From Chloroflexi bacterium HGW-Chloroflexi-1 (GTDB lineage: Bacteria; Chloroflexota; Anaerolineae; CG2-30-64-16), in contig PHCA01000004.1 in the NCBI GenBank assembly GCA_002842085.1, positions 1 to 32,598 of the forward strand: a stretch of 32,598 bases of DNA, read 5' to 3'. The notes beneath the pieces are model-generated. The model made no database searches. It saw only the letters and a program-made list of their open reading frames with translations, and was not told where the DNA came from. Shown here piece by piece: positions 25,696 to 32,499 of the stretch. Positions within the stretch are counted from its first letter, which is position 1. Each line of letters begins with the position of its first letter. The position numbers and the translations under genes were made by a program.

Positions 25696-25724
25696 TTGTG
25701 ACCTTTGGGCCAGTGTGCTATACT
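25696..25724 (+). promoter_or_regulatory. Promoter of the YtxH-like gene
   Basis: TTGTGA (25696-25701), 17-bp spacer, TATACT (25719-25724) with TGC directly before it (extended -10). It lies 59 bp before ATG 25783. Confidence 0.65.
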
Positions 25725-25782
25725 CTTACCGGATCATGCGAGCCAGGTAAGGGCCGGTTTCGACGTCTAAGGGGGAGGTTTT

Positions 25783-26004
25783 ATGCGCAAAGCAATCAAT
25801 TTTCTGAGCGGGGTGTTGTTGGGCGCGCTGGTGGGCGCAGCCGCGGGGTTGCTGATGGCGCCCCAGGCGGGTTGCGAGACGCAAGAGATGCTGCGCGACC
25901 ATTTGAACACGGTGATCGAAGAGGGCCGGCGCGCCGCGTCCGAACGCCGCGCGGAGTTGGAGGCCCAGTTTGCTGAAGCCAAACGAGTCGCCCTGAAGAC
26001 CTGA
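25783..26004 (+). CDS. YtxH-domain small membrane protein
   Basis: 73 residues. One transmembrane helix (~6-29) rich in Gly and Ala, 'GVLLGALVGAAAGLLMAPQ', contains the YtxH hallmark G..G...GLL.AP..G; it is followed by a charged helix ('EEGRRAASERRAELEAQFAE') probably forming a cytoplasmic coiled coil. YtxH proteins are linked with general stress responses in Firmicutes, with no known enzymatic activity. A strong GGGGGAGG ribosome site precedes the ATG. Nothing downstream is coupled; 26005-26184 appears non-coding. Confidence 0.85.
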   Translation: MRKAINFLSGVLLGALVGAAAGLLMAPQAGCETQEMLRDHLNTVIEEGRRAASERRAELEAQFAEAKRVALKT

Positions 26005-26184
26005 CCCGAAATCCGATTTGGTCACCCCCGAAAGATGTCTGGGGAGATCGGTCGGACGCTGTATCGTGACTGCTGACCGCGTTCGGGCGCCATGGATGAC
26101 GCGGCAGCGGAGCGCGGCTGTATTCGATGGGGGCTGCCGGGTCACAAAAAGGCTATTTCGGGACGGTTTTGCGCGAGGTCAGAC

Positions 26185-26757
26185 ATGCCTGAGACGAAGT
26201 CGAATGACGATGTGGTGATCGTTGAGTACGATCCGCGCTGGCCAGCGGCCTACCAGGCCGAGGCCGCGTTGATCGCCCAGACGCTGGGGCACAATCACAT
26301 CGAGATGCACCACGTCGGTAGCACGGCGGTCCCGGGCCTGAGCGCCAAGCCCACTATCGATATTTTGGTGGCCGTCGCGCATTTCGCGCCCGTGGAGGAA
26401 TACGACTGTCGCCTGGCGCCGATCGGCTACCAGCACGGCTCCCACGAAAACGACGCGGTCCGGCTGTTCTTCCGGAAAGGCGCGGCGCATAGTCACCATC
26501 TCCACATCGTGGAGCACGGCAGTTGGGAACATTGTCGCCATCTCTTGTTCCGCGATTACCTGCGCACCCATCCCGAGACGGCCCAGGAATATGAGCGGTT
26601 GAAACGCCGGTTGGCCGACCAGTTCGGGGAAGATCGGGCGACCTACACCGCGAGCAAGGCCGATTTCATCTTTTCGGTGATCGCCGCCGCCGCGCAGGAA
26701 CATTCGGTGAACCCCGAAGGCTTCGGTGGGTGTCCCGGTTCGGAAGGGCTGGAATGA
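26185..26757 (+). CDS. GrpB family protein (UPF0157 nucleotidyltransferase fold)
   Basis: I start at ATG 26185 ('MPETKSNDDVVIVEYDPRW'), preceded by GAGGT, because the extra 31 residues in the track show no family similarity; 190 residues. The signature 'HHVGSTAVPGLSAKPTIDIL' is the GrpB/UPF0157 nucleotidyltransferase-like motif (GSTS/AVPGL..KP.IDI). 'HHLHIVEHGSWEHCRHLLFRDYLRTHP' is the second conserved block. Substrates of the family are not established; fusion with CoaE occurs in some bacteria. The 3' end is crossed on the other strand by the extended metallophosphoesterase frame. Single gene with no obvious own promoter. Confidence 0.9.
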   Translation: MPETKSNDDVVIVEYDPRWPAAYQAEAALIAQTLGHNHIEMHHVGSTAVPGLSAKPTIDILVAVAHFAPVEEYDCRLAPIGYQHGSHENDAVRLFFRKGAAHSHHLHIVEHGSWEHCRHLLFRDYLRTHPETAQEYERLKRRLADQFGEDRATYTASKADFIFSVIAAAAQEHSVNPEGFGGCPGSEGLE

Positions 26758-27791
26758 TGTCGACGAGCAAGCGCACCCCAACCAGGTTTCTCTGAGAAAC
26801 CTGGTTTCTGAATTTCCCGGCCCCTGACATCGACGACGAAGATATCCGGCTGGCAGAGGATACGGAACCGCGGCATCGCCGCGCCGACGCCCGCGGTGAC
26901 GAACAGATGGGTGTGCTGGCCGGGGGCGCCGAAGACGAAATGACCGTGATCGAACCGCCGACCGTAGCTCGACGGCACGATCACCGGGCCCAGCAGTGGC
27001 AATTTGATCTGCCCAGCGTGGTAATGCCCGGCGAAGACAGCCGCCATCCCTGAGTCGCGCAGGGCGTAGATGTTGTCGGGGGTGTGCGTGAGGACCAGCC
27101 CGATTTCGCCGGCTGCGAGGTGCGGCGGTTGCCAACGCCGACCGCGCCACGGGTACTCGTAGCCGAAGATGCGCAGCGCGGCGCCGGGCCCAACGGCAAC
27201 TCGCAGCGGGTGTTCATCGAGCAGGGTGATCGCCGATGCGCGCACGGCCGCAGCAACTTGCGCCGCGCCGGCCCAGTAGTCGTGGTTCCCCAGGATCGCG
27301 AACGTCCCGAGCCGCCCTTTGGCCGCGGACAGGATGTCGGGGAGCAGGGGCGCGTACTCGGCCTTTGTCACGAAGTCGCCGGTGTGGAAGATGAAGTCCG
27401 GGTGGCTCGCGGCGACCCGCGCCATGACCGCGCGGTAGTAATCCGGCGGCAGATGGCTGTTGACGTGAAAATCGCTCACGTGGGCGATCCGGAAGTCGGG
27501 GCCGGGCCAATCGGGGCAGACCAGCTCGTAGCGTGCAACGACCAGATCGGTGGTCGTGACCGGCGCGCGCAGCCAGCCCCTGGCATTTTCGGTGACCACC
27601 GGCGGCGCGCCTCTGTGCCGCTTGCGGATGACCAGCCGCCGGACTTCCCCCAGCGCCACAACCGCCAACGCGGCGACCGGCCCCCACACCCACCGCGTCC
27701 CGGCCGTCACGTACCCGAAGGCCGCCGACCCCAGCCCGACGGCGGCCATGCTCCCCACGATGATCCACAGCTTGCGCCGGCCATCCCGCAT
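26643..27791 (-). CDS. Membrane-associated metallophosphoesterase (YkuE/YaeI-like) with altered ends
   Basis: 382 residues from ATG 27791. Calcineurin-type metal-site motifs are complete: 'AHVSDFHV' (103-110), 'HTGDF' (136-140), 'LGNHDYW' (167-173), 'LTHTPDN' (234-240) and 'FAGHYHAGQ' (253-261). An N-terminal membrane helix spans ~8-29. Relatives of this plan act on phosphoesters at the membrane, including UDP-DAG-type lipids in YkuE-like enzymes; the substrate here is not known. The frame is open 30 more codons upstream with a second hydrophobic helix ('LFLALAAGACIFLFLLNRY') but no ATG, GTG or TTG start, so the original start seems lost. The last ~55 residues come from a palindromic repeat and antisense of the GrpB gene, so that tail is not native. 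Confidence 0.82.
   Translation of the reverse strand: MRDGRRKLWIIVGSMAAVGLGSAAFGYVTAGTRWVWGPVAALAVVALGEVRRLVIRKRHRGAPPVVTENARGWLRAPVTTTDLVVARYELVCPDWPGPDFRIAHVSDFHVNSHLPPDYYRAVMARVAASHPDFIFHTGDFVTKAEYAPLLPDILSAAKGRLGTFAILGNHDYWAGAAQVAAAVRASAITLLDEHPLRVAVGPGAALRIFGYEYPWRGRRWQPPHLAAGEIGLVLTHTPDNIYALRDSGMAAVFAGHYHAGQIKLPLLGPVIVPSSYGRRFDHGHFVFGAPGQHTHLFVTAGVGAAMPRFRILCQPDIFVVDVRGREIQKPGFSEKPGWGALARRHHSSPSEPGHPPKPSGFTECSCAAAAITEKMKSALLAV
26780..26806. repeat. Perfect 13-bp inverted repeat between convergent genes
   Basis: AACCAGGTTTCTC and its complement around a single T (26793). It lies between the GrpB stop and the natural end of the metallophosphoesterase and encodes 'KPGFSEKPG' in the latter's frame. 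Confidence 0.88.
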
Positions 27792-27877
27792 CTGGATCAG
27801 ATAGCGATTCAGCAGGAACAGGAAGATGCACGCGCCCGCGGCGAGGGCGAGGAATAGAGAGAGGAGATATAACGAAT

Positions 27878-28030
27878 CTAACTGCCCGTATGCACGGGAA
27901 CTGTAATCGATATTTGGCGCCCTTCATGCCAGAGCGTTAGATGGCTCCCTGATTGGCGATCTTCGACAAAACCTTGAGCTTTCAGGAATTGCACCAAGTC
28001 ACGAGCCGTCACCTGAGGCATGCGCGTCAT
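27878..28030 (-). pseudogene. hicA: HicA toxin, C-terminally truncated
   Basis: ATG 28030 overlaps the HicB stop (ATGA); an internal ATG at 28021 gives the usual 'MPQVTARDLVQFL' start. The 50-residue product has the HicA dsRBD-like fold signature 'FLKAQGFVEDRQSGSHLTLW', including the catalytic His in GSH, and 'ISITVPVHTG', but ends there with TAG. Full HicA proteins continue with a K/RD...G.L..IL helix of ~20-30 residues. The cut lies exactly where the upstream open frame of the metallophosphoesterase begins, so one deletion probably removed both the hicA tail and that gene's start. It was not listed in the ORF track. Residual RNase activity is doubtful. Confidence 0.82.
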
Positions 28031-28266
28031 GCTGGCACTCCGACCGATAGGGTCTCCACGTGCACCAGGCGTCGATGTTGCGGCACTGGTTGATTATGCT
28101 CTTGCAGGACTGCGATGTGCTGCTGAATCGCGAGGCGTATGTTGCGACTGGTCTCTTCGATGGTTGAGCCGTTGCTGAAACATCCCGGCAGGCTTGGGCT
28201 ATAGGCAAAATAGCCCTCGTCTTCCGGTTCTTTCTCGATGATAATCTCGAAATCATAGAACTTCAT
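28027..28266 (-). CDS. hicB: HicB antitoxin
   Basis: ATG 28266 (GGGAG nine bases upstream) gives 79 residues; the track's longer start at 28356 lies beyond the likely -10 region. 'EGYFAYSPSLPGCFSNGSTI' is the HicB partial RNase H-like fold signature, followed by 'EETSRNIRLAIQQHI'. No DNA-binding domain is obvious at the C-terminus; in such short HicBs regulation relies on complex formation. The stop overlaps hicA, giving the order hicB-hicA. Since its toxin is truncated, the antitoxin may be free of selection. Confidence 0.87.
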   Translation of the reverse strand: MKFYDFEIIIEKEPEDEGYFAYSPSLPGCFSNGSTIEETSRNIRLAIQQHIAVLQEHNQPVPQHRRLVHVETLSVGVPA

Positions 28267-28364
28267 TACGTCATCTCCCTGATCTTGGATTGCCCTTCGA
28301 CGATCGACCGCGTCATCACGTTTTCCAGCACTTGATCCACCCTCTTCTCGACACAACTGCCCGG

Positions 28365-28373
28365 ATTATAACA
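28365..28373 (-). promoter_or_regulatory. Extended -10 promoter of hicBA
   Basis: On the minus strand TGT-TATAAT, a perfect -10 with the TGn extension, 99 bp before the hicB ATG; no good -35 at the right spacing. Confidence 0.5.
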
Positions 28374-28463
28374 CACATCCAGGCTTGACACGCACCATCT
28401 CCTTCACCCGCCGCCTGGCTTCTTCCAGCAGGCGGTGAGCCTCCCGACGGCTGGTTCGCCACC

Positions 28464-29051
28464 CTACATCAACTCGAAAAACGCGGCGGCGCCCAGCTTG
28501 GGGACCATCTGGCGGGCCAGGCGGTCTACCGGCCCCGGCGACCCGATGTCGATCCAGTCGTCGATGCTGCCCAGGTAGCACCAGCGTTCGGCGCGGTAAG
28601 TGCGCCGTTCTTCGTCGCTCAGGATGAAGCGCAACACCGGCGTGAACTGTCCATGCTGCTCGATTTCATCCCGGATGCGCTGATCCAGGCCGGCCATGAG
28701 CGGCCCGACCTCCCCCAGTGCCGAGATCAGGTCATCCGCATCCGGCCCGACCCGCTCGTAGACCTCGATCCGGTCATGTTTGACGCGGACGCGGTAGTTG
28801 CCAGGTTTGCGATGGCGCACCACCGCGGCCTCCACGGCAGCCACCTCTTCCGGGCGGATCAGCATCGGGCGGTCCTTTTCCAGGAAGACGAGGCCGTTGA
28901 CGCTTTCGCCGATTCTAAAACCTTCGGGGATCGCCTCGACCGGTTCGCCCTTCTGCGCGCGCGCGAAATAGTAGCGCGGCTTGCCGGTCTTGGTGACGCT
29001 ACGGCAAAGGATGAGGGTGACGCCTTTGCGGTTGGTGTAGGTTATGGACAT
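28464..29051 (-). CDS. Uncharacterised protein
   Basis: 195 residues; I do not recognise a named family. The start ATG 29051 has an AGGAGC site. The N-terminal third ('ITYTNRKGVTLILCRSVTKT', 'RYYFARAQKGEPVEAIPEGF') is beta-rich and reads as if the protein describes or handles a short fixed ligand; the middle 'NYRVRVKHDRIEVYERVG' is a further beta pair; the C-terminal half is helical ('DQRIRDEIEQHGQFTPVLRF'). No signal peptide or membrane segment. A 35-residue paralogous stretch is encoded at 30201-30344, and a regulator remnant with possible operator repeats sits upstream, so these three may once have formed an accessory unit. Confidence 0.6.
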   Translation of the reverse strand: MSITYTNRKGVTLILCRSVTKTGKPRYYFARAQKGEPVEAIPEGFRIGESVNGLVFLEKDRPMLIRPEEVAAVEAAVVRHRKPGNYRVRVKHDRIEVYERVGPDADDLISALGEVGPLMAGLDQRIRDEIEQHGQFTPVLRFILSDEERRTYRAERWCYLGSIDDWIDIGSPGPVDRLARQMVPKLGAAAFFELM

Positions 29052-29103
29052 CGGTTTGCTCCTGTGCTACGGCACATTCCCTTTCACTCAGTTCCTTGTC
29101 TGG

Positions 29104-29158
29104 ATAAAGGACATCCTCACGCTCTAAAGGACAGTCTCCCAATACCAATGTCCTTTAT
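29104..29158. promoter_or_regulatory. Possible operator: three AAAGGACA sites in inverted arrangement
   Basis: ATAAAGGACAT (29104-29114), TAAAGGACA (29125-29133) and the reverse-oriented ATGTCCTTTAT (29148-29158). The second and third extend to CTCACGCTCTAAAGGAC and, in reverse, CTCACTCTCATAAAGGAC. They sit between the uncharacterised gene and a winged-helix regulator remnant, as expected for an operator. Confidence 0.4.
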
Positions 29159-29167
29159 GAGAGTGAG

Positions 29168-30204
29168 TTATAGAGGTGGACTGTGCAAGATATAGCGTGC
29201 CCAGCGACGTTTGCCCTGTCTATCGAGCCAGCCTTCTTCTGTCAGACGCTGCAGAATGCGCGTTGCAGTCTTAGTGGAAACCCGCAGCACTACCGAGACA
29301 TCCCGATTCACAATGAATCCCTGCTGCTGCAGCAAGGGTAACAACGGCGCAAGATCGCCTGGCATGGCCCGCTCTTCAAGCGGAGGCTCGATAATCTCAT
29401 ACACTCGGCCGCCCTTCCGGGTTAGACGCGCTACCTGTTTGCTGATCAGATCCTTAATGGCGCTAGAAGCCCCGTAGATGTCCGGACCGACAAGCTTCTG
29501 GAACTCTCTGCTGGTGAAATGCCCCCCATGTGCTTTCGCGTAGGCCAAGATACGCTTCTGGTCTCCCGTCAGGTTCCTGTTCTCAAACCGCTGTAGCCAT
29601 ATTAGCGTCTGCGGGTCATAAACGGGTTGGTTCAACAGGGTCACTTGCACAACGAACGTGCTGACGAGATCGAACCGGGGCGGATAGAAACCTTCGCGCT
29701 CCATCACGTCGAACATCCGGAGGATACCTTCTCCCAATTCGCGCATGTATCCCAGGGCTACCAGGACACGCACGATCAGCGGATTGCGCGAGAGATGGAC
29801 GCCCCTTCTGAGATTGAGGTCCTCAATGGTGACTGGTGTAGGCGGCAGACCGGGGCTGTGGATTTCCAGCCGATCGTCAAACATGGATACTTCGATGCCA
29901 AGCCCCTGAATGCTGTAATCTCGGTGAGCGATAGCATTGACGATGGCCTCTTGCCAGGCGAAGGTGGGGTATTCCAGACGCTCGGTGAAAAAGAGATCCT
30001 GCTGTCCTCGATGCCGATCACCAACTCGCCGCCATCGGCGTTTGCCATCGCAGAGAGGGTCGCGGCCACGTCGCGAGCGATGTCAGCGGCTCTACGATGC
30101 CGCCATGTTCCGCGGCTGCGATCGAAGGCCGACTTGCGCTCGAAAAACTGCCCCTCCGGCTGGGAGGCCCATCGGAACAGGATTTCCATCGGGACTGTGC
30201 TCAT
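29168..30204 (-). pseudogene. AlbA_2/Schlafen-type ATP-binding transcriptional regulator, deleted and frameshifted
   Basis: The N-terminal part from ATG 30204 reads 'ILFRWASQPEGQFFERKSAF' and 'VAATLSAMANADGGELVIGI', the AlbA_2 DNA-binding domain. In the track it then runs out of frame. At about 30000 the other frame takes over with 'LFFTERLEYPTFAWQEAIVNAIAHRDY', the start of the HATPase-like domain (with the N..HRD box), and continues through two winged-helix regions ('HFTSREFQKLVGPDIYGASS', 'STKTATRILQRLTEEGWLDR'). Normally ~150-200 residues separate these two blocks, so there is an internal deletion as well as a frameshift. The second half could still be made from ATG 29884 as a shorter regulator. 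ATGA-coupled to the small ORF upstream. Confidence 0.75.
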
Positions 30205-30344
30205 TTCTTCCTCTCCACAACCGCCACTTCGAACACGACGCCGTTGACGCCTTCGCCGATTCTAAAACCTGCGGGGATCGCCTCGACCGGCTCACCTTTT
30301 GGATCGCGGGCGAAGTATACTGGTCGGAAATCAAACGAGTGCAT
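30201..30344 (-). CDS. 47-residue ORF, paralogous to part of the protein at 28464-29051
   Basis: Too short for the ORF track. 'YFARDPKGEPVEAIPAGFRI' matches 'YFARAQKGEPVEAIPEGFRI' of the 195-residue protein almost exactly, followed by 'GEGVNGVVF' against 'GESVNGLVF'. Its TGA overlaps the next ATG (ATGA), so it was translated with the AlbA_2 regulator. Either a minimal domain on its own or a remnant of a second full copy; the unrelated first eight residues favour a remnant. Function unknown. Confidence 0.6.
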   Translation of the reverse strand: MHSFDFRPVYFARDPKGEPVEAIPAGFRIGEGVNGVVFEVAVVERKK

Positions 30345-30358
30345 TAGAAGCCAGAACC

Positions 30359-30420
30359 GCAATGACACGGCGGCTGAGTAGTTACGGTTTTTTCACCTTG
30401 TCACCTTGTCACCTTGTCAA
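30359..30420. repeat. MITE right end plus 8-bp repeat
   Basis: 30359-30385 is a 27-bp exact copy of the right end of the element at 2913-3047, followed by TTTTTT and three CACCTTGT units of the 8-bp family, which enter the 3' end of the fusion gene at 30401. Confidence 0.8.
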
Positions 30421-32113
30421 TGGTGGGCACCTCATACTCGATCTGTAGGCCCCAGTCTGGATCAGCGTAGCCGCCGTAATGCTCGAATTCCCAGTCGCTG
30501 CCCGCGACGCGATAGCCGCGCGCCGGGTCGACCGGCGCGCCGTCGACGTGCAATACGCCATCCCGCATCGTCCCGCCGCTGAGATGAAGCAGGCCCCGTT
30601 CCTGGCCGCGCAGCGTGTGCGGCCGTTCGGCCGCGAAGGCCGGATCCAGGCCCTTCGCCAGCAGCGCGCTCAACTGCGCGCCCGGCAGCGTGGCGATCGC
30701 CGGGTTGGCCGTGGAGCTACAGACGTCCCACAACGTCCCCCGGCGCAGCGGTCCGGCCGGCAGCGGCCCGGTGAACGCCTGGCCGGCCGCCACGACCGCG
30801 ATCTCGCCGCCCATCCGCTCCCGCAACATATCCGCCATCAGGTTGGCGGCCCCGCATTCGCGGTCCAGCGCAAAGTCCAGCGGCTCCGCCAGCTCGCCGA
30901 TGATCTCGTCCAGGAAACGCGCGGCCTCGGCTTCGATCACGTCGACCTCGGCCAGGACGCGCGGCGACCGGGGTGTGGCCTGTGTCACCGGGATCATCGT
31001 CGCCCGGACCACCTCCAACCGCTCGCCGTCCCAGGCCAGATCCAGCCGGCCCAGGTGTTCCGCATACTGCCCGGCCTGGGCGATCAGCACCCGGCCCACT
31101 CGCTCACCCTCCGGCAACAGGTCGTGGCTATGCGCGCCGATGATGGCCACAACGTCGTTCTGGAGCTCAGCCGCCAGCTCGCGGTCGGTTTTCAGGCTCA
31201 TGTGTGAGAGCACGATCACCGCGTCCGCGCCGTCCTGGCGCAACGCGGCGGCCAGCTCCCGGACCAGCGAGGCCGCGGGCACGGCGCTCAGATCGAAGAA
31301 CGCACTGTATTCCGGCATGTCGGCGGTCATCCCGATCAGGCCGAGACGCCAGGGGCCGGCACGCTGTTCGGGGTCAGACGCGATTTCGAGGGTGGTGGTC
31401 GGCTGCACGCCCGGCGGCAGAACGCCATCGGACATCCGCAGGTTGGCCAGCAGCAGGGGATAACGGGCTGCCCGGCCATGATCCCCGAGCACCTGGGGGC
31501 CGTAGCGCAGCCACGCGCCGTTGCCGGCCACCGCCGCGTCGCAGCCGGCCAGGTTGAGCAGCCGGTGCATGGCCGTGCCTTTGGTGAGATTGCTCAGCCG
31601 GCGGGACGGTTCCTCGATGTCCCCCGCGTCGAAGTAGAGCACAGGCACGCCCGGATTCTCAGCGCGGGTCTGCTCGACCAGCGTGGCGATGCGCGCCAGC
31701 CCCTCGACCCGGCCGTGGATGTCGTTGGTGTGCAGGATGATGAGGGCGGTCCAGAACGGGCACTCGTACATCTCAGCCAGCGCCAGGTAGTGGGCATCGT
31801 AGGCGGCCGGGCGATTCAGACGCTGCGCCAACTCGGACGCGCGCGCGTGGAGGTCGGGCGGCCTCATCAACTGCACGGGCAGGCGCAACACGGTTGTCAG
31901 GGTCGCTGGTTCGGCATCTGGAGCCATCTGACGCCGGTAGACCTGTTTGCGAACAACGGATGTAACCTCGTAGGCCCACAAAGTCGGCGCAATGACCGTC
32001 AGCTTCTGCTCTTGCCATTCGGCCCAAAGCGCCCGCGCCAGGGAGGCGTCCGGCTCATCGAGGAAGACTCGCTTGATTGCCAGGCCGGCGTCAGCGCAAA
32101 CCCAGGATTTCAT
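30401..32113 (-). CDS. In-frame fusion: VapC PIN toxin (N) and 5'-nucleotidase-like metallophosphatase (C)
   Basis: 570 residues. Residues 1-~122 are a PIN toxin: D8 ('VCADAGLAIK'), E49 ('WAYEV') and D106 ('AAYDAHYLALAE') of the acidic site are present, but the chain leaves the family at 'CPFWTA', just before the fourth acidic residue (TAD). Residue ~124 on is a 5'-nucleotidase/UshA-type enzyme from its very first strand: 'ILHTNDIHGR' (126-135), 'DAGD' (162-165), 'SHMS' (303-306), 'GAHSH' (326-330) and a C-terminal nucleotide-binding domain. GNHE of the family reads GNGA (197-200). No signal peptide. The last six residues derive from an 8-bp repeat. It follows a Phd antitoxin with 23 bp overlap. 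A deletion is the likely cause; a functional fusion is less likely. Confidence 0.85.
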   Translation of the reverse strand: MKSWVCADAGLAIKRVFLDEPDASLARALWAEWQEQKLTVIAPTLWAYEVTSVVRKQVYRRQMAPDAEPATLTTVLRLPVQLMRPPDLHARASELAQRLNRPAAYDAHYLALAEMYECPFWTALIILHTNDIHGRVEGLARIATLVEQTRAENPGVPVLYFDAGDIEEPSRRLSNLTKGTAMHRLLNLAGCDAAVAGNGAWLRYGPQVLGDHGRAARYPLLLANLRMSDGVLPPGVQPTTTLEIASDPEQRAGPWRLGLIGMTADMPEYSAFFDLSAVPAASLVRELAAALRQDGADAVIVLSHMSLKTDRELAAELQNDVVAIIGAHSHDLLPEGERVGRVLIAQAGQYAEHLGRLDLAWDGERLEVVRATMIPVTQATPRSPRVLAEVDVIEAEAARFLDEIIGELAEPLDFALDRECGAANLMADMLRERMGGEIAVVAAGQAFTGPLPAGPLRRGTLWDVCSSTANPAIATLPGAQLSALLAKGLDPAFAAERPHTLRGQERGLLHLSGGTMRDGVLHVDGAPVDPARGYRVAGSDWEFEHYGGYADPDWGLQIEYEVPTIDKVTR

Positions 32114-32426
32114 CGTCGCGCTCCTCGCGTAGCTCGCGCAGTATCTCAGTGGAGTCTCTGGGCTGGATACCTTGCTCTTGACGCCAACGACAGATCTGCT
32201 CGCCTACCTGATCGGCCCTGGCCAATGCTTCACGGTAGTTGTCTTCACGGTCTGTGATCAGCCTGCCCAGGTTTTTCAAGCGCGTGAAATCATCAACCCC
32301 GATAATCGCCGCCTTGGCCTGACCGTGCGACATCAGGACGATCTGCTCGCCGCGGTAGGCCGCGCGGTTGACCAGGTCGCCTAAGTCCTGGCGCAGTTCG
32401 GTCATGCTGACTCGAATTTCACTCAT
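32091..32426 (-). CDS. Phd/YefM-family antitoxin
   Basis: 111 residues. 'VSMTELRQDLGDLVNRAAYR' and 'IVLMSHGQAKAAIIGVDDF' are the Phd/YefM DNA-binding fold; the C-terminal ~55 residues are charged helix that would bind a VapC-type toxin. ATG 32426 has an upstream GAGGGAAGG. The 3' end overlaps the VapC::nucleotidase gene by 23 bp, the classical order for a TA pair. It should neutralise the PIN part of the fusion and repress its own promoter; no clear -35/-10 pair was confirmed in the 32427-32500 region. Confidence 0.88.
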   Translation of the reverse strand: MSEIRVSMTELRQDLGDLVNRAAYRGEQIVLMSHGQAKAAIIGVDDFTRLKNLGRLITDREDNYREALARADQVGEQICRWRQEQGIQPRDSTEILRELREERDDEILGLR

Positions 32427-32499
32427 TGCACACCTTCCCTCGCGCGCGCTGTATAGTATTACCTTTCAATATTCGCGTTGATCGCGAGAATCTTCGACG

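Noticed and set aside
28366-28581. 71-residue minus-strand ORF ending before the hicBA promoter
   Set aside because: Mostly an alternative frame of the uncharacterised gene; the charged tail is not enough to support a gene.
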